A stretch of 64,000 bases of DNA from Cohnella baijiui (GCF_020731285.1 NZ_JAJFOW010000035.1:1-64000), one strand, 5' to 3'; counted from the stretch's first letter, positions 7,809-16,488 are shown. Notes: generated by a model not told the origin, from the sequence alone. Made by a program: numbers and translations.

Positions 7809-9257
7809 TTAATAGGCCTTGGCAAAGACGACCGTATGCGTGGCCGCTTCGCCGCAGGCGAGGCATTTCGTCTTCGTCTCGCCCGGCTCGAACGGGATGT
7901 TCCGGCTCGTCGCGCCGGTCTCGTCCTTCACCTGGCTTTCGCAGGCGTCGGAGCCGCACCAGCCGGCGAGCGCGAAGCCGCGCTTCTCTTCGAAGGCCGC
8001 CTTCAGTTCGTCGAGCGTTTCGACGGAGAAGGTGTGCTCGTCCCGGAATAACTTGGCGCGCGCGAACATCTCCTCGTGCACGTCGGCCAGCATCGCCTGC
8101 ACTTCGGTGACCAGGTTATCCAACGGCACCTGCTTCTTCTCCCCGGTCACGCGGGAGACGAGGACGCAGTCGCCGTTCTCCAGATCGCGCGGTCCGAGCT
8201 CGAGCCGAACCGGGATGCCCCGCATCTCGTACTCGTTGAACTTCCAGCCCGGCGACACGTCGGAACGGTCGTCGACACGGACGCGGACGCCCGCCGCCTT
8301 CAGCTGCGCGAACAGCTCGTCCGTCTTGGCGATGACGGTCTCGCGCGTCTTGGGCGGACCGATCGGAATCATGATCACCTGCGTCGGCGCGACCTTCGGC
8401 GGCATCACGAGGCCTCGGTCGTCCCCGTGCACCATAATAAGCGCGCCGATGAGGCGGGTGCTCACGCCCCAAGACGTCGTATGACAGTATTCCTGGGTGT
8501 TTTCGCGGCTCAAATACTTGATGTCGAACGCCACCGCGAACTTCGTGCCGAGATAATGCGACGTGCCCGCCTGTACGGCGCGGCCGTCCTTCATCATCGC
8601 TTCGATGGAGTACGTGTCGACGGCGCCGGCGAAGCGCTCCGAAGGCGTCTTCTGCCCCTTGATGACCGGGATGGCCAGCACATCCTCGACAAACGCGGTG
8701 TAGACGTCGAGCATTTGCATCGTTTCTTTGCGGGCGTCGGCTTCGTCCTCGTGCGCCGTGTGGCCTTCCTGCCACAGAAATTCGCTCGTCCGCATGAACG
8801 GCAGCGTGCGTTTCTCCCAGCGGATGACGTTTGCCCATTGGTTGATGAGCAGCGGCAGGTCGCGATAGGAATTGATCCATTTCGCGTACATGTGCCCGAA
8901 CATCGTCTCCGACGTCGGACGGACCGCAAGACGCTCCTCCAACACTTCGCCGCCGGCCTCGGTCACCATCGGCAGCTCCGGATTGAAGCCCTCTACGTGC
9001 TCCTTTTCCTTCTGGAAGAAGCTTTCCGGAATGAGCAGCGGGAAGTAGGCGTTGCGGTGGCCCGTCTCCTTGAAGCGGCGGTCCAGATCGCGCTGGATGT
9101 TTTCCCACAGCTCGTAGCCTTCCGGACGGAACACGATGCAGCCGCGCACCGGCGAGTAGTCCATCAGCTCGGCTTTTTTGATGACGTCGATATACCAACG
9201 GCTAAAGTCTTCGCCCTGCGGCGTAATTTCGGTGACAAACGCTTTGTCCTTCGACAT
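7809..9257 (-). CDS. proS: Prolyl-tRNA synthetase, archaeal/eukaryotic type (ProS type 3)
   Basis: Charges tRNA-Pro with proline. At 482 residues it is about 80 shorter than the bacterial-type enzyme usual at this locus in Bacillus. It lacks the inserted editing domain between class II motifs 2 and 3. The archaeal-type N-terminus (ITPQGEDFSRWYIDVIKKAE, YSPVRGCIVFRPEGYELWE) runs into motif 2 (RWEKRTLPFMRTSEFLWQEG) and an anticodon-binding domain. A C-terminal zinc-type module with Cys residues follows (GWCGSDAC, KCLACGE). Start is ATG 9257; it lies 34 bases after rseP with no leader long enough for a T-box. Family type is confident; whether it was acquired in place is inference. Confidence 0.95.
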   Translation of the reverse strand: MSKDKAFVTEITPQGEDFSRWYIDVIKKAELMDYSPVRGCIVFRPEGYELWENIQRDLDRRFKETGHRNAYFPLLIPESFFQKEKEHVEGFNPELPMVTEAGGEVLEERLAVRPTSETMFGHMYAKWINSYRDLPLLINQWANVIRWEKRTLPFMRTSEFLWQEGHTAHEDEADARKETMQMLDVYTAFVEDVLAIPVIKGQKTPSERFAGAVDTYSIEAMMKDGRAVQAGTSHYLGTKFAVAFDIKYLSRENTQEYCHTTSWGVSTRLIGALIMVHGDDRGLVMPPKVAPTQVIMIPIGPPKTRETVIAKTDELFAQLKAAGVRVRVDDRSDVSPGWKFNEYEMRGIPVRLELGPRDLENGDCVLVSRVTGEKKQVPLDNLVTEVQAMLADVHEEMFARAKLFRDEHTFSVETLDELKAAFEEKRGFALAGWCGSDACESQVKDETGATSRNIPFEPGETKTKCLACGEAATHTVVFAKAY

Positions 9258-9291
9258 AACGGCTCTCCAACTCCATTAGAAATGTAATCGA

Positions 9292-10554
9292 CTATCCTTT
9301 GACCAGGCGCAAAATATCGTTGTACGTCACGACGACCATCAACAGCATGAGCATCGCGAACCCGATGAAATGCACGAGGCTTTCGCGGTTCGGATCGACC
9401 GGCTTGCCGCGGATGGCTTCGATGCCGATGAAGATCAGCCGGCTGCCATCGAGCGCGGGGATCGGCAGCAGGTTGAAAATCCCGAGATAGAGGCTGAGGA
9501 TCGCGCCCCACATCGTCAGCTGCGTGATGCCCTGCTGAGCGATTTCCCCCGTCACCTGCGCGGTCCGTACCGGGCCGCCGAGATCGTCGATCTTGAATTC
9601 GCCGAAAATGAGCTTGCGGAAGCCCTCCATGATCGTTTTCGTGCTGTCGACCATGGCGTTGCCCGCGAACTTGAGCGTCTCTCCCGCACCGGCCCGCCGC
9701 ATCTCGGGCGTCGGATAGAAGCCGGCCTTGCCGGTCTTATCGTCCGGGGTGATCGTGAGGGGCACCTGCTTGCCGCCGCGTTCGACGATCCACTCCATCG
9801 GCTTGCCCGCCGAAGCTTCGATCTTTTGCACGAGCTTGGCGCTGTCGCCGGCGATCGGATCCCCGTTGATGGAGACGATGAGATCGCCCTTGTGCAGGCC
9901 GCCCTGTTCGGCCGGAGAGCCGGCGTTCACTTTGTTCACGAACGTCTTGGTCACCGGCTCGACCGTCACGCCGGCCAGCTGAATGTAGACGGCGAACAGC
10001 ACGAACGCCAGAATAAAGTTCATCATCGGGCCGGCGAAGATGGCCATCGCTTTCTTGCCGGCCGTCGCGCTGCCGAACTGGCGGTCGATCGGCGCGATTT
10101 GCGTGTCGCGGCCCTTGGACAGCAGCAGCGCCTGCCGGTGCACCGGATAGCGCTGAATGTCGCCGTCGACGTCCAGCGTCAGATGAAGGTCGCGCTCCAA
10201 ATCGATCGACTTGACCTCGCCGCGGAGGATGTTGGTCCGCTCGTCGAGCCGGTCGAGATAGATGCGGACGACCTCGCCGTCCTTCACGCGGACGCCGACC
10301 GTCTGACCCGGCTGCACCTCGACGACCTCCGGGTCCTCGCCGGCCATGCGAACAAAGCCGCCGACCGGCAGGAGGCGCAGCGTGTACCGCGTCTCCCCCC
10401 GCTTGATCGAGAACAGCTTCGGCCCGAAGCCGATCGCAAACTCCCGGACGAGCACACCCGCTCTGCGGGCAAAGTAGAAGTGTCCGAACTCGTGAATCGA
10501 GACGAGCACGAAGAAAACGAGAACCGTCAAAAATACGACCTGTACCATTTGCAT
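9292..10554 (-). CDS. rseP: RseP/RasP site-2 zinc metalloprotease
   Basis: A 420-residue intramembrane protease that cuts anti-sigma factors and signal peptides within the membrane. The zinc motif HEFGH (His21, Glu22, His25) lies in the first membrane helix. A PDZ domain surrounds about 205-270 (NAGSPAEQGGLHKGDLIVSI). The second catalytic motif PALDGSRLIF lies in a late helix, with further membrane helices at about 170-195 and near the C-terminus. B. subtilis RasP is equivalent and activates SigW and SigV responses. Usual position between dxr and proS. Confidence 0.96.
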   Translation of the reverse strand: MQMVQVVFLTVLVFFVLVSIHEFGHFYFARRAGVLVREFAIGFGPKLFSIKRGETRYTLRLLPVGGFVRMAGEDPEVVEVQPGQTVGVRVKDGEVVRIYLDRLDERTNILRGEVKSIDLERDLHLTLDVDGDIQRYPVHRQALLLSKGRDTQIAPIDRQFGSATAGKKAMAIFAGPMMNFILAFVLFAVYIQLAGVTVEPVTKTFVNKVNAGSPAEQGGLHKGDLIVSINGDPIAGDSAKLVQKIEASAGKPMEWIVERGGKQVPLTITPDDKTGKAGFYPTPEMRRAGAGETLKFAGNAMVDSTKTIMEGFRKLIFGEFKIDDLGGPVRTAQVTGEIAQQGITQLTMWGAILSLYLGIFNLLPIPALDGSRLIFIGIEAIRGKPVDPNRESLVHFIGFAMLMLLMVVVTYNDILRLVKG

Positions 10555-10590
10555 GCTATACTACCCCCGTTGCCGGTAACGGCTGTCCTT

Positions 10591-10620
10591 AGATTAACAT
10601 TATTCTCCGAGGCGATACAA
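10591..10620 (-). promoter_or_regulatory. Candidate promoter before rseP
   Basis: In the 100-base dxr-rseP gap, minus strand TTGTAT (10620-10615), 18-base spacer, and an extended -10 TGTTAATCT with TAATCT at 10596-10591. The leader would be about 30 bases. A plausible internal promoter for rseP-proS; the -35 is only a moderate match. Confidence 0.45.
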
Positions 10621-10654
10621 GAGAATACGGGCCTGTAACGGAACGGTAGCATTT

Positions 10655-11800
10655 TTAATTGCGGAACGTTTCCGCCTCCCGGCGCGCCCAGTCGTCGGCG
10701 GCCGTGATCGTCGCCAAATCCGGCTCCTGCAGCGGCTCGTGGCGCGCTAGCGCGGAAGCGATGATCGACTCGATGGCGAGAAACGGAATCTCTCCGCGGA
10801 GGAAGCGGGCGACGGCGACTTCGTTCGCCGCGTTGAACACGGTCGGAGCGGTCCCGCCCGCGCGTCCCGCCTCGTAGGCGAGGCGAAGGCACGGATAGCG
10901 CTCGAAGTCCATCGGGCGAAAATGCAGCGAGCCCGCCTGCAGCAGATCGAGCGGCGAAGCCGGCGATGGCCGGCGCTCGGGATAGGTGAGCGCGTATTGG
11001 ATGGGCACGCGCATATCGGGATTGCCAAGCTGCGCCATGACGCTCGTATCGTGGAATTCGACCATGGAATGGACGATGCTCTCCGGATGCAGCACGACGT
11101 CGATCCGGTCGTACGGCAAGCCGAACAGCCAGTGCGCTTCCATCACTTCGAGCCCTTTGTTCGCCATCGTCGCCGAGTCGATGGTGATCTTGGCGCCCAT
11201 CGACCAGTTCGGATGGCGAAGCGCCTCTTCGACCGTCACGTTCGCGAGCTCCTCGCGCGTCCGGTCCCTGAAGCTGCCGCCCGAGGCGGTGACGAGAAGC
11301 CGCTTCACGGCCCGTTTGTCCTCGCCGTTCAAGCATTGGAAAATGGCGGAGTGCTCGCTGTCGATCGGGAGCAGCGCAACGCCCTTATCGGCCGCGCGCT
11401 TCATGACGAGATGTCCCGCAGTGACGAGCGTCTCCTTGTTCGCCAGCCCGATCGTCGCGCCGGCGTCGATCGCGGCGAGCGTCGACCGGAGACCGACGCT
11501 CCCCATGACGGCGCAAACGACATAGTCCGCATCCGCGCCGGCCGCGGCTTCGATCAACCCCTCGTCGCCATAGACGAGACGGGTGCCCGGAGGCAGCTCC
11601 GCGCGGATCCGGTCGGCCAGCTCACGGCTGCCGACGGAGACGAGCTTCGGTCGGAACGCGTGCGCCTGCCGAACAAGCAGATCCGCGTTCGTGCCGGCCG
11701 CGAGGCTCGCCACCTCGTATCGCTCCGGCTCCCGCGAGATGACGTCGAGCGTCTGCGTGCCGATCGATCCGGTACTGCCCAGGACGGCCACTTTTTTCAT
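10655..11800 (-). CDS. dxr: 1-deoxy-D-xylulose 5-phosphate reductoisomerase
   Basis: Converts DXP to 2-C-methyl-D-erythritol 4-phosphate with NADPH, the first committed step of the MEP isoprenoid pathway. About 381 residues, standard length. The NADPH-binding loop VAVLGSTGSIGTQTLDV is at the N-terminus. The metal/substrate segment PIDSEHSAIFQCL and the conserved TASGGSFRD and HPNWSMGAKITIDSATM follow. ATG 11800 is preferred, with AGGAAG eight bases upstream; a GTG at 11803 is also possible. It supplies precursor for UppS two genes upstream. Confidence 0.97.
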   Translation of the reverse strand: MKKVAVLGSTGSIGTQTLDVISREPERYEVASLAAGTNADLLVRQAHAFRPKLVSVGSRELADRIRAELPPGTRLVYGDEGLIEAAAGADADYVVCAVMGSVGLRSTLAAIDAGATIGLANKETLVTAGHLVMKRAADKGVALLPIDSEHSAIFQCLNGEDKRAVKRLLVTASGGSFRDRTREELANVTVEEALRHPNWSMGAKITIDSATMANKGLEVMEAHWLFGLPYDRIDVVLHPESIVHSMVEFHDTSVMAQLGNPDMRVPIQYALTYPERRPSPASPLDLLQAGSLHFRPMDFERYPCLRLAYEAGRAGGTAPTVFNAANEVAVARFLRGEIPFLAIESIIASALARHEPLQEPDLATITAADDWARREAETFRN

Positions 11801-11841
11801 CACTCACGCTTCCTTCCGATCAATATGTAAGATCAAGTTGC

Positions 11842-12633
11842 TCATGTCGGCAGAAGGCCGAGCAAATGGACGAGCGGGAATACGATGAGCCAGCTGTCCG
11901 TCCGGTCCAGGACGCCGCCGTGGCCCGGGAGCAAACGTCCCGAATCCTTGACGCCGCGAAACCGCTTGTACGCGGATTGGATCAGATCGCCGAGCTGCCC
12001 CGCGACCGCCGCGGCGAGGCCGATCGCGACCGCCCGCCCGAAGCCGAGCCTGTCCGGCCATGCGAGCGCGAACGCGACCGCGACGAGAATCGCGATGACG
12101 AGGCCGCCTACGGCGCCTTCGATGGTCTTGTTCGGGCTGATAGCGGGCCAGAGCTTGGTCTTCCCGACCGCACGGCCGACGAAGTAGGCGCCGGCGTCGG
12201 ACGCCCATATGCAGAAAAAGACGAGCAGCGGCCAGAACATGCCGTGGGGCAGATCGCGGGTCGCCGCCATGTAGCGGAAGCCGAGCCCGATATAGAACGC
12301 TCCCAGGAACAGCAGGCTCGCATGCTCCAGCGTCAGCTTGTTTTTGCTGAAGACGGTCGAGGCGAGCAGCGCGAACATGAGCAACCAGGCGACGGCTTCG
12401 ACCGAAGGCGCGCGCCAGCCGAACGGCAGCTGCGGCAGCGCGAGGACGAGAACGGCGGCGAAGCCGGCCAGCACGTCCCCACGCGTCGTCTTTTGGCCGT
12501 TCAGCTTGACGTATTCGTGGAACCCGATCAGCGCGAGCACGGCAAGAATGCCCGTATAGTACCAGCCTCCAAGCCAGAGCAACACAAGGAAGCCCGCTCC
12601 GGCGATCACGCCGGTTACGATCCGTTGTCCCAT
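11842..12633 (-). CDS. cdsA: Phosphatidate cytidylyltransferase (CDP-diglyceride synthase)
   Basis: A 263-residue integral membrane enzyme making CDP-diacylglycerol from phosphatidic acid and CTP, the branch point to all phospholipids. About seven or eight hydrophobic helices are visible. The family signature lies near residues 145-185: ASDAGAYFVGRAVGKTKL, then SPNKTIEGAVGG. Start ATG 12633 follows a GGAGG ribosome site that overlaps the end of uppS (3-base gap), so the two are coupled. Confidence 0.97.
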   Translation of the reverse strand: MGQRIVTGVIAGAGFLVLLWLGGWYYTGILAVLALIGFHEYVKLNGQKTTRGDVLAGFAAVLVLALPQLPFGWRAPSVEAVAWLLMFALLASTVFSKNKLTLEHASLLFLGAFYIGLGFRYMAATRDLPHGMFWPLLVFFCIWASDAGAYFVGRAVGKTKLWPAISPNKTIEGAVGGLVIAILVAVAFALAWPDRLGFGRAVAIGLAAAVAGQLGDLIQSAYKRFRGVKDSGRLLPGHGGVLDRTDSWLIVFPLVHLLGLLPT

Positions 12634-12636
12634 GGC

Positions 12637-13443
12637 CTAGAGTCCTCCGTAACGGCGAGCCCGCCGTTGGTATTCGCGGATCGCCTCGTGGAAATGCGCT
12701 TCGCTGAACTCCGGCCAGTATACGTCGGTAAACCAGAATTCGCTGTAAGCGAGCTGCCACAGCATGAAGTTGCTGAGCCGCAGCTCGCCGCTCGTCCGGA
12801 TGAGCAAGTCGGGATCGGGCAGCTCACAGCTGAGCAGGCCCGCGCTGAAGTCGGCTTCGGAGATGTCGTTTGGATCGATCTCCCCGCTCGCCGCACGTCT
12901 CGCGAGCTGGCGCGCCGATTCGACCATTTCCATGCGGCTGCCATAATTCAGCGCGAAGTTCAGCACGAGTCCCGTGTTGTTCTCCGTCTTGCGCACCGCT
13001 TCCTCCACCGCCGCCAACGTGAAGTCCGGCAACAGCTCGCGGACGCCCATCATGCGGACGCGCACGTTGTTGCGCATCAGTTCGTCCAGCTCCAGCGACA
13101 GAAATTCCTGCGGCAGCTTCATCAGGAATTCGACTTCCGCCTTCGGCCGCTTCCAGTTTTCCGTGGAAAAGGCGTACAAAGTCAAATAGCGCACACCTAG
13201 GCGGTCTGCGGCTTGGGTGATCCGTTTGACGGTTTTCATCCCGTTGTGATGCCCGGCGATGCGGGGAAGGCCGCGGGCTTTGGCCCAGCGTCCGTTCCCG
13301 TCCATAATGATCGCCACGTGCCGCGGAATATCCGTGGGCGACAAGTCATTTCCATCGCGGGAAGATTCGGAAGCGGCCGTCCTGGTCGTCATTCCGTCCT
13401 GCTGCTTCTTCCGGAACCAACCGTTCAAGAAACGGTTCATCAT
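12637..13443 (-). CDS. uppS: Undecaprenyl diphosphate synthase (isoprenyl transferase)
   Basis: A cis-prenyltransferase that makes the C55 lipid carrier for peptidoglycan and teichoic acid. 268 residues from the ATG at 13443, chosen for its AGGGGGA ribosome site; an upstream in-frame start would bury that site. The substrate loop HVAIIMDGNGRWAKARGLPR and the late motif LIRTSGELRLSNFMLWQ are intact. The N-terminal 40 residues are basic and probably flexible. Standard frr-uppS-cdsA order. Confidence 0.96.
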   Translation of the reverse strand: MMNRFLNGWFRKKQQDGMTTRTAASESSRDGNDLSPTDIPRHVAIIMDGNGRWAKARGLPRIAGHHNGMKTVKRITQAADRLGVRYLTLYAFSTENWKRPKAEVEFLMKLPQEFLSLELDELMRNNVRVRMMGVRELLPDFTLAAVEEAVRKTENNTGLVLNFALNYGSRMEMVESARQLARRAASGEIDPNDISEADFSAGLLSCELPDPDLLIRTSGELRLSNFMLWQLAYSEFWFTDVYWPEFSEAHFHEAIREYQRRARRYGGL

Positions 13444-13476
13444 GGCTGTTCCCCCTGATCCAGAACAATAAACGAA

Positions 13477-13494
13477 CCCCACCTTGCGGAGGGG
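13477..13494 (-). terminator. Weak hairpin between frr and uppS
   Basis: On the minus strand, CCCCTCC and GGTGGGG pair with one mismatch around a GCAA tetraloop, followed by TTCGTTTATTG. The poor U-tract suggests partial termination or an RNA-stability hairpin. Low confidence. Confidence 0.35.
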
Positions 13495-13509
13495 CCCTGT
13501 CGTAAGGCA

Positions 13510-14064
13510 TTACACTTCCATGATCTCTTTTTCTTTGGCGGCGAGAATTTTGTCCACTTCGGCCACGTAGCGGTCGGTGGTCTTCTGGACGTCCTCTTGA
13601 TGCCGGCGGGACTCGTCCTCGGAAATTTCGCCTTTTTCTTTTTTCTTGATGTCGTCGTTCGCGTCGCGGCGGATGTTGCGGATGGCGACCTTCGCTTCCT
13701 CGCCGTATTTTTTCGTCGACTTGACGAGATCCGCGCGGCGCTCTTCGGTGAGCGGCGGGATGTTGAGGCGGATGATCGTGCCGTCGTTCGCCGGCGTGAG
13801 GCCGACGTCGGACTTCAGGATCGCCTTCTCGATCGCGGCCAGCGCCGACTTGTCCCACGGCTGGATGATCAACGTGCGGGAGTCCGGCGTGTTGATCGAG
13901 CCGAGCTGGTTCACCGGCGTCATCTCGCCATAGTATTCCGCCTGGACGCGGTCCAGCATAGCCGGAGACGCGCGTCCCGCGCGCAGCGTGGCCAGTTCGC
14001 GCTTCAGCGCGCCCAGCGCTTTTTCCATGCGTTCTTCCGCGTTTTTCTTAATCGCTTGAGGCAT
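13510..14064 (-). CDS. frr: Ribosome recycling factor
   Basis: A 184-residue factor that splits post-termination ribosomes with EF-G. It is a tRNA-shaped two-domain protein. The N-terminal helix reads MPQAIKKNAEERMEKALGAL, the central beta domain includes NIPPLTEERRADLVK, and the C-terminus is a long helix ending KILAAKEKEIMEV. Length and order match B. subtilis Frr. Only 2 bases separate it from pyrH, so they are co-transcribed. Confidence 0.97.
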   Translation of the reverse strand: MPQAIKKNAEERMEKALGALKRELATLRAGRASPAMLDRVQAEYYGEMTPVNQLGSINTPDSRTLIIQPWDKSALAAIEKAILKSDVGLTPANDGTIIRLNIPPLTEERRADLVKSTKKYGEEAKVAIRNIRRDANDDIKKKEKGEISEDESRRHQEDVQKTTDRYVAEVDKILAAKEKEIMEV

Positions 14065-14066
14065 TG

Positions 14067-14795
14067 TTATTCCACGCTCCCCTTAACGATGGTGCCGATC
14101 TTCTCGCCCATGACGGCCCGTTTGATATTGCCTTTTTCGGTGATCGCGAAGACGAGAAGCGGAATGTTGTTGTCCATGCAGAGCGACGATGCGGTGGAGT
14201 CCATGACGCCGAGATTTTTGTTGAGCACGTCCATGTAGGTCAGCTGTTCGTATTTCTCTGCGGTGGCGTCTTTGAACGGATCGGCGCTGTATACCCCGTC
14301 CACTTTGTTTTTCGCCATCAGAATCACTTCGGCCTCGATCTCGGCGGCCCGAAGCGCGGCGGTCGTATCCGTCGAGAAAAACGGATTGCCCGTACCGGCG
14401 GCGAAAATGACGACGCGCCCCTTCTCCAGGTGGCGGATCGCGCGGCGGCGGATGTACGGCTCGGCGATCTGCTGCATCGCGATCGACGTCTGTACGCGCG
14501 TCGGTACGTCGATCTGCTCGAGCGCGTCCTGCAACGCGAGCGAGTTCATAACCGTCGCAAGCATGCCCATGTAGTCCGCGGTCGCCCGGTCGATTCCCTT
14601 TTGGCTGCCGGCGATGCCGCGCCAGATGTTGCCTCCGCCGCAGACGATCGCGACTTCGACGCCGAGCTCCACCACTTCTTTGACTTGATCGGCGATCGAC
14701 AGGATGGTCGACGCGTCGATGCCGTATCCGTTCGACCCGGATAGCGACTCGCCGCTGACCTTCAACACCACTCGTTTGTAGACGGGACGATTCAA
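14067..14795 (-). CDS. pyrH: Uridylate kinase (UMP kinase)
   Basis: Phosphorylates UMP to UDP in pyrimidine nucleotide synthesis; an amino-acid-kinase-fold hexamer. 242 residues from TTG 14795. That TTG is chosen because GGTGGAGGT sits seven bases upstream, whereas the ATG at 14813 overlaps this ribosome site. Visible motifs: KRVVLKVSGESLSG (phosphate loop), IVCGGGNIWRG, and KVDGVYSADPFKD near residues 150-170. It lies after the tsf terminator, so it depends on read-through or an unseen promoter. Confidence 0.96.
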   Translation of the reverse strand: MNRPVYKRVVLKVSGESLSGSNGYGIDASTILSIADQVKEVVELGVEVAIVCGGGNIWRGIAGSQKGIDRATADYMGMLATVMNSLALQDALEQIDVPTRVQTSIAMQQIAEPYIRRRAIRHLEKGRVVIFAAGTGNPFFSTDTTAALRAAEIEAEVILMAKNKVDGVYSADPFKDATAEKYEQLTYMDVLNKNLGVMDSTASSLCMDNNIPLLVFAITEKGNIKRAVMGEKIGTIVKGSVE

Positions 14796-14842
14796 CGTAA
14801 GTACCTCCACCATTTCTCTATTTCAGCAAACCGGATACCCTG

Positions 14843-14869
14843 AAAAAAAGGGAACACCGCGTGTTCCCT
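14843..14869 (-). terminator. Rho-independent terminator after tsf
   Basis: A perfect 9-bp stem AGGGAACAC/GTGTTCCCT with a 3-base loop, followed by seven T residues on the minus strand. It starts 11 bases past the tsf stop and separates rpsB-tsf from pyrH-frr. Confidence 0.9.
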
Positions 14870-14879
14870 GCACGTGAAA

Positions 14880-15530
14880 TTATGCTTTGACTTGCGCCAT
14901 GACTTCCTCTACGAAGTTGTCTTGCTTCTTCTCGAGGCCTTCGCCCAGCTCGAAGCGGACGAAGCGGCGGATGGAGATTTGCTCGCCGATCGTAGAGATC
15001 TTCTCGTTCAGCAGCGTTTGGATCGTTTTGTCCGGATCCTTGACGAACGATTGCTCGAGCAGCACGTTCTCTTCGTAGTATTTGTTCAGGCGGCCTTCGA
15101 CCATCTTGTCGACGATCTTTTCCGGCTTGCCTTCGTTCAGTGCCTGGTTGCGCAAAATTTCGCGTTCTTTGTCCAGCTCGCCTTGTTCGACTTCTTCGCG
15201 GCGGATGTATTTCGGGCTGGCAGCGGCGATGTGCATCGCCAGATCGCGCACGAATTCTTTGAACTGATCGGTCATGGCGACGAAGTCGGTTTCGCAGTTG
15301 ACTTCGACCAGCACGCCGATGCGGCCGGCGCCGTGGATGTAGGACTCTACGCGGCCTTCGGTGGCGACGCGGTCGCCTTTCTTGGCGGCGGCGGCAAGGC
15401 CCTTCTCGCGGAGCAGCTCAGCGGCTTTCGTCAGGTCGCCGCCCGCTTCCTCCAGCGCTTTTTTGCAATCGAGCATGCCTGCTCCCGTTTTCTCGCGAAG
15501 CGTTTTTACGTCTGCTGCGTTTACTGCCAC
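14880..15530 (-). CDS. tsf: Elongation factor Ts
   Basis: Nucleotide exchange factor for EF-Tu. Start is GTG 15530 with AGGAGGG nine bases upstream; the longer open frame upstream encodes no homologous sequence and runs into the rpsB-tsf gap. The 216-residue product has the UBA-like N-domain (REKTGAGMLDCKKALEEAGG) and the conserved EVNCETDFVAMTDQFKEFV. It then ends much sooner than B. subtilis (293) or E. coli (283) EF-Ts, so part of the C-terminal/dimerisation region is absent. No frameshift is evident; the C-terminus (FVEEVMAQVKA) is a normal ending. Confidence 0.96.
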   Translation of the reverse strand: MAVNAADVKTLREKTGAGMLDCKKALEEAGGDLTKAAELLREKGLAAAAKKGDRVATEGRVESYIHGAGRIGVLVEVNCETDFVAMTDQFKEFVRDLAMHIAAASPKYIRREEVEQGELDKEREILRNQALNEGKPEKIVDKMVEGRLNKYYEENVLLEQSFVKDPDKTIQTLLNEKISTIGEQISIRRFVRFELGEGLEKKQDNFVEEVMAQVKA

Positions 15531-15591
15531 TTGAGATACCCTCCTGAGTCTTCCGCGCCCGCGGGGCGGAGTCCGTATGTTCTTATTTTTC

Positions 15592-15631
15592 AAAAAAAGG
15601 GCGGCGAGAAGGTTCTCTTCTGACCACCCTT
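15592..15631 (-). terminator. Terminator/attenuator between rpsB and tsf
   Basis: On the minus strand, AAGGGTGG pairs with CCGCCCTT (one G-U) around an inner AGAAG/CTTCT hairpin, followed by a run of T residues. It sits 30 bases after rpsB and before tsf. It probably lowers tsf transcription relative to rpsB. Confidence 0.75.
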
Positions 15632-15660
15632 GTTCTAGCAAAGCGTAAGTTGCGATTCGA

Positions 15661-16359
15661 TTAAGCCGTCGTCTCTTCGCCTTGGCGGGAATCAACGATC
15701 GCATCGGCCATCTTCGACGTCAGGAGCTTCACGGCGCGGATTGCGTCGTCGTTGCCCGGGATGACGTAGTCGATCTCGTCCGGGTCGCAGTTCGTGTCTA
15801 CGATGCCGACGATCGGGATGCCCAGCTTGCGCGCTTCGGCGACCGCGATGCGCTCTTTGCGCGGGTCGATGATGAACAGCGCGTCAGGCAGCTTGCGCAT
15901 GTGCTTGATGCCGCCCAGGAATTTCTCGAGGCGCTCCTTCTCCTTGCGGAGCAGGATGACTTCTTTTTTCGGCAGCACTTCGAACGTGCCGTCCTGTTCC
16001 CATTTGTCCAGCTGGTGCAGACGGTCGGTCCGCTTCTGGATCGTGGAGAAGTTGGTCAGCGTGCCGCCGAGCCAACGTTGGTTGATGTAGAACTGGCCGC
16101 TGCGCTCCGCTTCTTCCTTGACGGAGTCTTGGGCTTGCTTCTTCGTGCCGACGAACAGCATCGTGCCGCCTTGTTCGCCGAGCTGGCGAACGAAGTTGTA
16201 CGCTTCGTCGACTTTCTTGACCGTCTTTTGCAGGTCGATAATGTAAATGCCGTTACGCTCGGTAAAGATGTACTTGTCCATTTTCGGGTTCCAACGACGG
16301 GTTTGGTGGCCGAAGTGTACCCCAGCTTCGAGAAGCTGCTTCATGGAAATAACTGCCAT
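15661..16359 (-). CDS. rpsB: 30S ribosomal protein S2
   Basis: A 232-residue S2 protein of the 30S platform. Signature runs include MKQLLEAGVHFGHQTRRWNP at the N-terminus, IIDLQKTVKKVDEAYNF, and FIIDPRKERIAVAEARKLGI with IVDTNCDPDEIDYVIPGNDD in the C-terminal half. Start ATG 16359 is preferred, with AGGAGG ten bases upstream; a GTG two codons earlier would also fit. Own promoter at 16489-16517. It lies downstream of fla/che as in B. subtilis, but a plus-strand insert separates the two here. Confidence 0.97.
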   Translation of the reverse strand: MAVISMKQLLEAGVHFGHQTRRWNPKMDKYIFTERNGIYIIDLQKTVKKVDEAYNFVRQLGEQGGTMLFVGTKKQAQDSVKEEAERSGQFYINQRWLGGTLTNFSTIQKRTDRLHQLDKWEQDGTFEVLPKKEVILLRKEKERLEKFLGGIKHMRKLPDALFIIDPRKERIAVAEARKLGIPIVGIVDTNCDPDEIDYVIPGNDDAIRAVKLLTSKMADAIVDSRQGEETTA

Positions 16360-16488
16360 CTTCACTGCACCTCCTGAATGGTTTTTGTAGGTGAATCTCC
16401 TCCGCCGGTTCGCGCCTTCCGCCAGAACTCCCCGCAGGAAGCACCGCTGACGGAATTGAACGGCGTGCGTTTTTTCACACCGAGCAAT

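Noticed and set aside
9258..9291. T-box before proS
   Set aside because: The gap to rseP is 34 bases, far too short.
15531..15704. N-terminal extension of EF-Ts
   Set aside because: The frame stays open upstream of GTG 15530, but the translation is non-conserved and crosses the rpsB-tsf terminator into rpsB. The AGGAGGG site fixes the GTG.
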